A stretch of 64,000 bases of DNA, from assembly GCF_011947225.1 (NCBI RefSeq), contig NZ_JAATVW010000001.1, positions 434,001 through 498,000 of the forward strand. Direction: 5' to 3'. The translations under genes and the position numbers were made by a program. The DNA comes from Planosporangium flavigriseum. GTDB lineage: Bacteria; Actinomycetota; Actinomycetes; Mycobacteriales; Micromonosporaceae. Shown here piece after piece: positions 7,901 through 15,687 of the stretch. Position 1 is the first letter of the stretch, and each line of letters begins with the position of its first letter. Below the pieces are notes generated by a model. That model was not told the origin of the DNA. It worked only from the letters and a program-made list of their open reading frames with translations, and searched no databases.

Positions 7901-8556
7901 TCCGCGGGCTTTGCGCCGAGGTGCGGATCATGCGGGGCGAGGACGTCGGCTGCGCCGACCCCGACGAGGTTGACGCGCTGCTGGAGACGGGCCGCCGCAG
8001 CGGCTTCTACCGACTGGAGTGGACCGCGCTCTCGCACGTCGCGCTGTGCCGGACACTGCAGGGGCGGGGCGACGAGGCCACCGACCTGTTGTCCGAGCTG
8101 GTCGCTTCATGGCGGACGGTGCGCGCGCTCACCAGCGGCGAGTGGGTGGACGCGGCGTCACACGCGGCTGCGGTCGCCGGCCGGGACGCGTCCGCGCTGC
8201 TGCGGGAGATGCTTGGCGAGGTCCCGCACCGGACGGCCTGGGTGGAGGCCGCGGCGCGCACCGTCGCCGGCGGCGTCGCCGCGGCCGACGGCGACCACCA
8301 TCGGGCCGCGGACCTGCACCTCGCGGCCGCGGATCGGTACGCGGAGATGGGCCACACGACCAATCGGATGCTGTCGCTGGCGGCCGCCGCCCGTTCCCTG
8401 CGCCACCTCGGCGACGACGACCGGAGCAAAGACGACGACCGGAGCAAATCGGTACGCCGGGAGGTGGTCACGTTCGCCGACCGCAACCAGGCGCCGGGGC
8501 TGCTGCGGCTGGCCGGCCTGGACGAGTCCGGGCCGAGCGGTGCGGCGGCAGGCTGA
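4990..8556 (+). CDS. Zinc-ribbon, class III adenylate cyclase and STAND ATPase fusion
   Basis: About 1,188 residues if started at ATC 4990. Residues 5-50 hold two zinc ribbons (CSRC ... CGGCG, CPECG ... CTGCG). Residues ~65-255 are a class III cyclase with both metal aspartates (FVDLIDFT, EKYIGDAVMALFG). GDVVTTASRLQ keeps the adenine-selecting Asp and the Arg, but has Thr where Asn is usual. A P-loop, GRAGIGKS, lies at 297-304 and a Walker B, TVLVFEDLHWAD, near 415-426. A long TPR-like helical C-terminus follows, with DDDRSK duplicated near its end. The architecture suggests a signalling ATPase making cAMP under control of its sensor repeats (inference). An annotation starting at the first Met (5263) would remove the zinc ribbons and part of the catalytic domain. 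Confidence 0.88.
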   Translation: MATSCSRCARPAAADDRFCGGCGAELTLVCPECGRALGTDVAFCTGCGNPLRSPAPGRAPSEDRRRISVLFVDLIDFTPYVEQSDPELVREMQQGFFTTARRVIGQYGGVVEKYIGDAVMALFGAPIATETDAVRCVRAGLELQRVLARYAPDDPAAGPARAGKFVGRFRVGIATGEALVDVAAARDGGQAIVAGDVVTTASRLQSVAPPGGVVVDGATYAMTKSTVRYSAQAPVTLKGRSSPTEVWLAVAPLQRTHPDREADGAPLVNRTHELGLLVNALHRALQDRTPQLVSFLGRAGIGKSRLVRELYQHSEQLFDTPVAWRTGRCPPFGENVTYAALADIVKAEAGILDTDSAEVARERLDRALHDLVGPEEMARLSDALSPLVGLRGSVLGAEDAESAWRRFVVALASRRPTVLVFEDLHWADEKMLRFVELLGASVRDVPLMLLCTARPELVDRNPGWAGTISGSLTIALPPLRRPEIATMYAHLLGRAAFPAEMFDPLVELADGNPLYAHEYTRMLIEQGRLRPAEALILPDGLPMPDSVHAVIANRVDLLAAADRTVLQAAAVVGMQFWSGAVAAALNLPAEVVERAFRRLEKRDLIHEQPTSTMADQPEYRFGHVLVRDVCYQRLPRTERMARHERTAEWLDRVSGDRSTDLAEVVAHHRYTAHEIARTLGVDAHRYAPAARDALRRAARRAYALQAHEMAAAHAARALGLFDLDETDQAQVRERLGVELLATEIAFYADRDEFLTGGGEERLRRLARELIAAGDRPHAARVWTLLGQAAWLQADRPAALSCLHRAVDLFDGLPDTPEKADAFAELGRLHMLNHEHDPAVAAAGQAADMAERLGLVEVAANARVTVATARYEAGDRRGLAELQAVTELCRSRHLLALRRAIQNLSCAVREEGDYAGSLALLEEVRLGMPGGHNLVTGYSFEAMCAHVDGEWDKMLAAEADLATSGGEWDLQVRGLCAEVRIMRGEDVGCADPDEVDALLETGRRSGFYRLEWTALSHVALCRTLQGRGDEATDLLSELVASWRTVRALTSGEWVDAASHAAAVAGRDASALLREMLGEVPHRTAWVEAAARTVAGGVAAADGDHHRAADLHLAAADRYAEMGHTTNRMLSLAAAARSLRHLGDDDRSKDDDRSKSVRREVVTFADRNQAPGLLRLAGLDESGPSGAAAG
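8413..8448 (+). repeat. 18-bp tandem duplication in coding sequence
   Basis: Two perfect copies of GACGACGACCGGAGCAAA (8413-8430, 8431-8448) encode the repeated DDDRSK near the C-terminus of the cyclase-ATPase. The period keeps frame. Confidence 0.9.
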
Positions 8557-8559
8557 CCG

Positions 8560-9294
8560 TCAGGCGGCGACGGCGGCGGACTGCTCCGCCGGCTCGGACG
8601 GCTCCGACCGCGCGGCCTTGGCCTGACCGGACTTCACCTTCTGGGCGTAGACATCGACGTACTCGCGGCCGGACAGCTCCATCAGCTCGTACATGATTTC
8701 GTCGGTGACCGCACGCTCGATGAACCGGTCGCCGGCCATCCCCTGGTAGCGGGAGAAGTCCATCGGCGCGCCGAACCGGATCCGCACCCGCTTGATCTTC
8801 GGAAGGATCTTGCCGGGCGGCTGGATCTCGTCGGCGTTGAGCATCGCCACCGGGATGACCGGCGCACCGCTCTCCAACGCGAGCCGGGCGACCCCGGTCT
8901 TGCCCCGGTAGAGCCGGCCGTCGGGGGAACGGGTCCCTTCGGGATAGATGCCGAAGAGGTTGCCCTCGCGGAGCACCCGTAGCCCGGTGTCGATGGCTGC
9001 CTGGGCCGCCCGACCACCGGACCGGTCGACCGGGACGGTGCCCGTACCCACGAAGAACATCTTGGTCAGCCAACCCTTGAGGCCGCGCCCAGTGAAGTAC
9101 TCCTGCTTGGCCACGAAGGTGACCCGACGCTTGACCATCAGCGGCATAAATATCGAGTCCGAGAAGGACAGGTGGTTGCTCGCGATAATCGCCGGCCCCT
9201 CGTCGGGAATGTGCTCACGGCCCTCAACCACCGGCCGAAAGATCAACCGCAGCCATGGGCCGAGGATGATGTATTTGAGCAGCGAGTAGAGCAC
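8560..9294 (-). CDS. plsC: 1-acylglycerol-3-phosphate acyltransferase family protein
   Basis: A 244-residue PlsC/LPLAT acyltransferase that transfers fatty acyl groups from acyl-CoA or acyl-ACP to a lysophospholipid at the membrane face. The catalytic HX4D motif is NHLSFSD and the substrate-binding block is YPEGTRSPDGRLYRGKTG. A hydrophobic segment at residues 3-20 may anchor it. It starts at GTG 9294 with GGAAGGA upstream. It is convergent with the cyclase gene, with 3 bp between stops, and probably transcribed alone. M. tuberculosis has a homologue (Rv2182c) in the matching neighbourhood. Confidence 0.92.
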   Translation of the reverse strand: MLYSLLKYIILGPWLRLIFRPVVEGREHIPDEGPAIIASNHLSFSDSIFMPLMVKRRVTFVAKQEYFTGRGLKGWLTKMFFVGTGTVPVDRSGGRAAQAAIDTGLRVLREGNLFGIYPEGTRSPDGRLYRGKTGVARLALESGAPVIPVAMLNADEIQPPGKILPKIKRVRIRFGAPMDFSRYQGMAGDRFIERAVTDEIMYELMELSGREYVDVYAQKVKSGQAKAARSEPSEPAEQSAAVAA

Positions 9295-9506
9295 ACGCGT
9301 CCTTCCAGATGCACCGGTTGCCTGCCCACCGACGCACTACGACCCCGCCGGCCGCATCCGTCTGGTTTGCACTTGAGCCTACGAACCCAACACGTCACAC
9401 CACAACGCACTCCCCGAACAGCGGGCAACCGTGTCAGGATTTCGGTCAGCGGCCCGCCACGGCGTACGCTTCGCCGGGGTTTTGACCGCGAGGGAGGGCA
9501 GAGCCG

Positions 9507-10409
9507 GTGCCAGCAGGTGGCTCCCGGCGCGGAAGGCGCGACAACGGGCTCAGCGCGGCCGAGTATGCCGCGGTGGGCGATGTCGATCCGCGCGTGGGCG
9601 AACACCTGCTCGACGTGCTGGCCGGCGAAGGCATCGCTGCCTATCTGCTGCCAGCCACTGACCTGCACCCCGTCACCCGGACCACCACACTGCCGGCCCG
9701 GCCGACCGACCGACTGTACGCCGACCGCGAGCGTCTGGCCACGGCACGCGACTACCTCGCCCGACTGCGGGCCGACGAGAACGCAGCCCCGGTCACGCCG
9801 CCGGACACCGCACCGTCAAACGACGCGGCCGGGCCGGTCCACGACTCGACCACCGGGACCGGGACGACCGGCACCGCCGACCTCGACGCCGCGTGGGCGA
9901 GCATCGTGGCCGCGTACGACGCCGAGGTCGACACGGCGACCGCGCCCTGGCCGGAGGCGGAGAACATCTCCGCGCGGGACCTGAGCGACACCGACCCTGA
10001 GCTGGGTCAGCGGCTCGGGCTCGACACCGGCAAGGCCGAGGCGGCCGACGGCACCGGCGACCGGAGCGGCCAGGCGCTCGACCGGCCGGTCCGGCGTACG
10101 CCGGACGAGCCGACGCTGCTGGACGCGCTCGACACGTTCGGCGCGGACGTGCCCGACGACAACGACGAGGGCTACACGCCGCCACCTCCCCCGCCGGTGC
10201 CCCGGCCGCCCGCCCCGGTCGTCCTCGCACTCGTGGGCATCGTGAGCGGCCTGCTGCTGTTCTTCAAGCCCGAACTGCTGCCGATCGATGCGGACGTCGC
10301 CCTCCTGCTCGGGTTCGGCGCGCTGCTGGCCGGCGTCATCACGCTGATCTGGCGGCTGCGCCCGGGCGACGAGGAAGAAGACCCGGACGACGACGGCGCA
10401 GTCGTCTGA
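9507..10409 (+). CDS. Two-TM protein with acidic, Pro-rich linker
   Basis: 300 residues. The N-terminal ~70 residues form a compact domain (LSAAEYAAVGDVDPRVGEHL ... GIAAYLLPATD) resembling DUF2007-type putative signalling domains. A long low-complexity acidic region and a Pro run (PPPPPPVPRPP) lead to two membrane segments near 232-252 and 258-277, and the protein ends in a highly acidic tail. Function is unknown; it is probably a cytoplasmic domain tethered to the membrane. It starts at GTG with GGAGGG upstream, divergent from plsC, and ends 5 bp from the stop of the leftward hydrolase gene. Confidence 0.75.
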   Translation: MPAGGSRRGRRDNGLSAAEYAAVGDVDPRVGEHLLDVLAGEGIAAYLLPATDLHPVTRTTTLPARPTDRLYADRERLATARDYLARLRADENAAPVTPPDTAPSNDAAGPVHDSTTGTGTTGTADLDAAWASIVAAYDAEVDTATAPWPEAENISARDLSDTDPELGQRLGLDTGKAEAADGTGDRSGQALDRPVRRTPDEPTLLDALDTFGADVPDDNDEGYTPPPPPPVPRPPAPVVLALVGIVSGLLLFFKPELLPIDADVALLLGFGALLAGVITLIWRLRPGDEEEDPDDDGAVV

Positions 10410-10414
10410 CCGGC

Positions 10415-11218
10415 TTACTGGTCGGGTTTGTCCAGCCAGTCCAGGATCGCGGCGATCGGTTCCTTCCAGCGCATGTCGAGCATCAGGTCATGGCCCATGC
10501 CGGGGAACAAAAGGGGCGCGCCGCCGTACCGGCGAGCCACCGCGGTCAACGCGGCCCGGCCCGCGATGCGGTCGTCGGGGCTGCCGACCACGAGTACCGG
10601 CGGGGCACCGACCGGGTCCTCGGGCGCCCGGTGGGCCACCAACTGCCACTGGGCCCGCGCCGACGCCCCGCCCAGCCGCGCGGCGTGACGCGTACGGTCC
10701 GCCACCGGTAGCTCCCGGCTGAACAGCTGTCCACGCCGTGGCCGCAGGGGACGGCCGAAGACGGCCGGCACGGTGGCGAGCGGGTTGCGCAGCAGGGCGG
10801 AGAACGCCGCGCCGGGACCACCGAACACCGGCGACACCAGCACCGCCGCCCGGGCCGGGTACCGCGCCAGGGCCATCGCCACGACCAGCGCCGATGCGCC
10901 GTGCCCGACGAGGACGGCCTGGCGGGGCAGGCTCGCGGCGACCTGGGTGACGTCGTGCACGTACGCCCGGAGGGTCGCCTTGGACGCCGAGCCGCTCTCG
11001 CCGTGCCCGCGCAGGCTCATCGCGTACGCCGGGAAGCCACGCTCGCACGTGTACTCGAGCCAGTACTCGGCGAACGCCCACGCACCATGGCCGAAGCCGG
11101 GCACGAAGAGCACGGGCGGCGCGGCGCCCGCGTCGGTCGGCGCGGCGCTGAGCACCTCGCGGCGCACCGGCGCGGGTGGAAGCGCCCACTCCCGCTGCCG
11201 CACGATTTTGGTCGTCAC
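10415..11218 (-). CDS. Alpha/beta hydrolase-fold protein lacking the nucleophile
   Basis: A 267-residue alpha/beta hydrolase fold protein: PVLFVPGFGHGAWAF oxyanion region, SLRGHGESG, acid in VVGSPDDRIAG and histidine in FPGMGHDLMLD. The nucleophile elbow reads LVGHGASALVV, so the usual Ser of G-x-S-x-G is Gly; the next Ser is displaced by two positions. It may be inactive, non-hydrolytic, or use the shifted Ser (inference). The GTG at 11218 overlaps the TGA of the upstream monooxygenase (GTGA), showing translational coupling. GGAGGC inside the upstream gene serves as ribosome site. Confidence 0.82.
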   Translation of the reverse strand: MTTKIVRQREWALPPAPVRREVLSAAPTDAGAAPPVLFVPGFGHGAWAFAEYWLEYTCERGFPAYAMSLRGHGESGSASKATLRAYVHDVTQVAASLPRQAVLVGHGASALVVAMALARYPARAAVLVSPVFGGPGAAFSALLRNPLATVPAVFGRPLRPRRGQLFSRELPVADRTRHAARLGGASARAQWQLVAHRAPEDPVGAPPVLVVGSPDDRIAGRAALTAVARRYGGAPLLFPGMGHDLMLDMRWKEPIAAILDWLDKPDQ

Positions 11219-12618
11219 GCCGCCTCCAGCTCGTCGAGGGAGCGCTGGAGCGCCCGCAGGTAGACGACGTGGTCGACCTCGAACCAGTGCCGGCTGGAGT
11301 CGGCGACCCGCCCCTGGACGAACCGCCGCTCCGGCTTGCCCTGCCGCCGCCCCCAGGCTGCTGCCGCCCGCTCCGGATCGGCGCCCCACCGGCGCAGCCA
11401 GCGCGCGACCGTCACGGCCTGCCAGTGCGCGATCGAGAACATGCCGCTGCCGGGCTGGACGAGGCCTACGACGGCGAGCGTCGGGTGGGTACGGGAGAAC
11501 AGCTGGAGCCGCAGCCGGGGCCGCCCGTCGGCGTCGATGCCCAGCAGTTCCGGGCTGGCGAACTCGAACACCGGCTGGTACCCCGTCGCCAGCACGACCA
11601 GGTCCGGATCGGCGCTGGTGCCGTCGGCGAACTCGACGCCGCCGCGGGTGAACCGCGCGACGTCCGGCACCGGCGTGATCACACCGTGCCCGATGTAGTA
11701 CATGAGCTGGCTGTTCACGACCGGGTGCGACTCGTACGGCTTGTGGTCCGGTTCGCGCAGGCCCAGCCGGCTGAAGTCACCGACGGTCAGCCTCAGCAGC
11801 CGGGTGAACAGCCACCGCCGCAACGCGAGCGGCAGCCGCAGCCAGCGAAGCAGGTCGTTCGCCTGGTCGGCGGGGCGGCCCAGCACGTACTTGGGGGCGT
11901 ACCAGTAACCGCGGCGTGTCGAGTGCCAGCAGCGCGTCGCCTGCTGCGCGGCCTCCACGGCGAGGTCGCAGCCGGTGTTGCCGCCCCCGATGACGAGCAC
12001 CTTGCGCCCGCGTAGCTGCGCGGCGTCGGAGTACGCGCTCGCGTGCAGCACCTGCCCGCGGAAGTCGTCCAGGCCCTCGATCTCCGGGTAGCGCGGCGAC
12101 CAGTTGTGGCCGTTGGCGACGACCACGGCGGCGTAGCGCAACGTGCGCTCCTGGCCGCCCCGGGACCCGCGGACCGTGACGTCCCAGCGCCGGCCGTCCC
12201 GCAGCGGTTCGACGCGGGCCACCTCGGTGCCGAACCAGACGTGCTCCCGCAGCCCGAAGTGGTCGGCGTACCGTTCGAAGTACGTCAACATCTGCGAGTG
12301 GTGGGGGTAGTCCGGCCAGTCGTCCGGCATCGGGAAGTCGGGGAACTGGGTGAAGGGCTTGGACGAGATGAGATGCGTACTGGCGTAGACGGGGCTGCGA
12401 TCGTGCCGCCAGTTCCACGCGCCGCCGACGCTGGTTTCGCGTTCGTAGCAGTCGACGCTGAACCCGGCCTCGCGGAGGTTCTTGATCACGGTCAGGCCGC
12501 TGCCGCCGGCGCCGATCACGCAGACGGTGTCCCCGCGGTCGTAAACCGGTTGACCGTCGTGCCAGACCCGCGCCGCGGACGCCGCGGTGTCCGGCCGGAC
12601 CGTGTATTGGTCGTCCAC
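11215..12618 (-). CDS. Flavin-dependent monooxygenase (class B, FMO-like)
   Basis: A 467-residue two-dinucleotide-binding flavoprotein: FAD motif VCVIGAGGSGLTVIKNL near residue 30, NADP motif VLVIGGGNTGCDLAVEA, the FMO fingerprint FRGQVLHASAY (FxGxxxHxxxY), and VLATGYQPVF in the C-terminal part. It should use NADPH and O2 to oxygenate a soft nucleophile or a ketone; the substrate is unknown. The GTG at 12618 follows GGGGAGGGAG by 5 nt; the longer open frame upstream lacks family sequence. It is coupled by GTGA overlap to the alpha/beta hydrolase-fold gene, suggesting consecutive or partnered action. Confidence 0.9.
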   Translation of the reverse strand: MDDQYTVRPDTAASAARVWHDGQPVYDRGDTVCVIGAGGSGLTVIKNLREAGFSVDCYERETSVGGAWNWRHDRSPVYASTHLISSKPFTQFPDFPMPDDWPDYPHHSQMLTYFERYADHFGLREHVWFGTEVARVEPLRDGRRWDVTVRGSRGGQERTLRYAAVVVANGHNWSPRYPEIEGLDDFRGQVLHASAYSDAAQLRGRKVLVIGGGNTGCDLAVEAAQQATRCWHSTRRGYWYAPKYVLGRPADQANDLLRWLRLPLALRRWLFTRLLRLTVGDFSRLGLREPDHKPYESHPVVNSQLMYYIGHGVITPVPDVARFTRGGVEFADGTSADPDLVVLATGYQPVFEFASPELLGIDADGRPRLRLQLFSRTHPTLAVVGLVQPGSGMFSIAHWQAVTVARWLRRWGADPERAAAAWGRRQGKPERRFVQGRVADSSRHWFEVDHVVYLRALQRSLDELEAA

Positions 12619-12685
12619 AATTACTCCCTCCCCGGCACGGCATCTTGTCCGCAGAGGAAGCGTCTTGTCCACCCTCGCGGCATGA

Positions 12686-13384
12686 TCAGCTGCCGGGCAG
12701 AGCAACCTCGGCCAGCAACGGAAAATGGTCGCTCGCACGCCGGGCCTCCGGCGGGTCGAAGACGCGGTAGTCTCCGACCTCGCAGCGTGGGTCGACGAAG
12801 ATCGCATCGATCCGGCGCCGCGGCTCCGTCACCGGAAACGTCGGGATCTCCGCGCGGCCCATGGTCGTGGCCGCGTCGATCAGGCCGGCGCCGGCGAGGG
12901 TACGCCAGGCGCCGCCGTCCGGGGTCTCGTTGAGGTCGATGCCGAGCAGCAGCGGCTCGTCGGCCTGGGCGAGCAGCCGCCGCAGGTGCTCCGCCTGGGC
13001 CGGCCGCTCACGAGAGTCGGTGGCCAGGTGCGAGCCGGCGACGGCGAACCGGGTGCCCCCGACGTCACACCGGACGAGCACCGCCCCACGCATGTGCCGG
13101 CCGGGCGTCAGCGGGTACCGGACGCAGGTCTGCTCATGGACGCGTACCCGCAGGCTGGTCAGGACCAGGTTGCCCAGGGCGGGCAGGCCGCCGCCGGCCA
13201 CGACGAGGCCGAAGCGGTGCGCGAGCGCCGCGCATTTGCTGCGCCAGCGGAACCGGCGCGGCGCCTCCTGCACGACGACCACGTCGGGGTCGGCGGCTCG
13301 GACCACCGCGGCGAGCGCGTCGAGATCGTCGCGCAGGCTGTGCACGTTGTACGACAACAGGCGCAGCCGTGGGCCGTCCCCCAT
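12686..13384 (-). CDS. Endonuclease/exonuclease/phosphatase family protein
   Basis: A 232-residue EEP-fold phosphoesterase. Key landmarks: LLSYNVHSLRDDL, VVVVQEAPRR (metal-binding Glu), GSHLATDS, GIDLNETPDGG (Asp/Asn pair), and C-terminal ASDHFPLLAEV (catalytic Asp-His). No signal peptide or membrane segment is seen. The substrate cannot be deduced: the fold covers DNases, inositol phosphatases and sphingomyelinases. It starts 5 bp after the ROK kinase stop and ends the leftward SRPBCC operon. Confidence 0.85.
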   Translation of the reverse strand: MGDGPRLRLLSYNVHSLRDDLDALAAVVRAADPDVVVVQEAPRRFRWRSKCAALAHRFGLVVAGGGLPALGNLVLTSLRVRVHEQTCVRYPLTPGRHMRGAVLVRCDVGGTRFAVAGSHLATDSRERPAQAEHLRRLLAQADEPLLLGIDLNETPDGGAWRTLAGAGLIDAATTMGRAEIPTFPVTEPRRRIDAIFVDPRCEVGDYRVFDPPEARRASDHFPLLAEVALPGS

Positions 13385-13389
13385 GGCCG

Positions 13390-14334
13390 TCAGCGGCGGG
13401 CCAGATCGGCCGCGCCGACGACCCCGGCCAGATTGCCCATCTGCGCAGCGAGCACGTTCGCCACCGGCAGCCGGCCGCGCGCCTCCAGGGCGTCGCGATA
13501 GCTGGCCTCGGCCGGTCCGATCAGCAGGTCGCCGGCGTCGATCACCCCGCCGCCGATCACGATCACCTGCGGATCGAGGACCTGCACCATGTCGGCCATG
13601 CTGTTGCCGAGCCAGTACCCGATCTGCTCGAACGCCGCGATCGCGGCTGGGTCGCCCTGCCTCGCGGCCGTGGTGACCATCGGGCCGTTGACCGCCTGCG
13701 GAAGGCCGTTGGCCAGTGACAACAGCAGCTCGGCCTTGTCGGGCGCCTCCTGCGCGGTGGCCCGGGCGTAGCGGACCAGGGCGCTGCCGCTGGCGTACTG
13801 CTCCAGGCAGCCCCGACGCCCACAGCCGCAGAGCTGACCGTCGGGCACGGCCCGGGTGTGGCCGATCTCGGCGGCGACGCCGAAGGCGCCGCGCACCAGC
13901 TCACCGCCGAGGACGATGCCGCTGCCGATGCCCGTACCCACGGTGTACAGCACCATCGAGTCGGACGCGTCGCGGGCTGCGCCGAACCGGAACTCCGCCC
14001 AGGCGGCCACGTTGGCGTCGTTCTCGATCACGACCGGAAGGTTGAACCGCTCGGCGATGTGATCGCGCAACGGCTCGTCGCGCCAGGCGAGGTTGGGGGC
14101 GTACATGATCTTCGAACGCGTGGAGTCGATCCAGCCGGCCGCGCCGACGCCGATCGCGTCGACCGGATGAGCGGCGATCAGCTCCGAGATGACGTCGAAA
14201 ATCATGATCAACGTACCGGTCGGATCGTGGGCGGGCGTGGGTCGCCGGGCCTGGGCCAGGACCTCGCCGTCAGGCCCGACGACCCCGCCGAGCACCTTCG
14301 TCCCCCCGATGTCGACTCCGATGGTCAACGACAC
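13390..14334 (-). CDS. ROK family sugar kinase (glucokinase)
   Basis: A 314-residue ROK kinase: phosphate-1 motif GVDIGGTKVLGGVV, substrate motif ENDANVAAWAE with catalytic Asp, GHTRAVPDG, and the zinc motif CGCGRRGCLEQYASG. It most likely phosphorylates glucose, as actinobacterial ROK glucokinases do, though ROK specificities vary. The start is GTG 14334. A much longer frame upstream is the low-complexity reverse reading of the Lys/Ala/Pro tail of the preceding gene and is rejected. It lies 20 bp after that gene and just before the EEP phosphatase gene. Confidence 0.92.
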   Translation of the reverse strand: MSLTIGVDIGGTKVLGGVVGPDGEVLAQARRPTPAHDPTGTLIMIFDVISELIAAHPVDAIGVGAAGWIDSTRSKIMYAPNLAWRDEPLRDHIAERFNLPVVIENDANVAAWAEFRFGAARDASDSMVLYTVGTGIGSGIVLGGELVRGAFGVAAEIGHTRAVPDGQLCGCGRRGCLEQYASGSALVRYARATAQEAPDKAELLLSLANGLPQAVNGPMVTTAARQGDPAAIAAFEQIGYWLGNSMADMVQVLDPQVIVIGGGVIDAGDLLIGPAEASYRDALEARGRLPVANVLAAQMGNLAGVVGAADLARR

Positions 14335-14353
14335 ACGTGCCTGCTTTCGTCTG

Positions 14354-15045
<692 letters not shown>

Positions 15046-15049
<4 letters not shown>

Positions 15050-15498
15050 GCCGACGCCTGGGACTCGACGCGGCGCTTGAGCTCCTTCAACGCAGAATCC
15101 ATGATCATTTTTTCGGCCTTGCGCTTGAACATTCCCAGCATTCCAATCGACAGCTCCACTGCCAAGGTGTACGTCACCGTGGAGGTGCCGTCGCCGTTGT
15201 CGGCCAGATCGTACGAGCCGGCCTGCGATTTCTGCATCTTCGATGGCTTGACCAGGTGCCACTCGATGCGGGAGAGATCGTCGGCATAGTCGTAGGAGAG
15301 GGTGTACTCGTCGGCTACGACGCCCGCGTCCAGGACGAAGCGCACCTGGCTGGCGTAGCCGTCCTCGTACTCCTCCACCACGTCGGCGGATTTGACCGCC
15401 GACACCCACTCGGGGTAACGAAGGAAGTCGCAGATAACCTCAGCGACCTTTTCGCACGGCGCGTCGATCACAATCGACTGCGTCGAGATGTCCGTCAT
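15046..15498 (-). CDS. SRPBCC family protein (polyketide cyclase / START-like fold)
   Basis: A 150-residue SRPBCC-fold protein (begins MTDISTQSIVIDAPCEKVAE; also FLRYPEWVSAVKSADVVEEY) with the family's hydrophobic ligand cavity. It has the length of M. tuberculosis Rv2185c, which lies in an equivalent position. Ligand and role are unknown. The frame extends far upstream, but family similarity begins at the ATG at 15498. It heads a leftward operon with the Lys/Ala/Pro-tail protein (ATGA overlap), the ROK kinase and the EEP protein, and is divergent from the acyl-CoA synthetase gene. Confidence 0.88.
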
Positions 15499-15687
15499 GA
15501 ACGGCAGGCTACCCTCGCTGGCCCGCGCGCACGCGCGAGGCTCCGCCGCAGGTGCCGAGCGGTCGACCACCGTCTCACGTGACCTGCCTCGCGCCACCCG
15601 GAACGACTGATGGAACCCCCCATACAGTTGCATCCGCGTTGCCGGTAGGTTTCGGATACCCCCCAGCCATACCTCCGAGGAGTCGAC

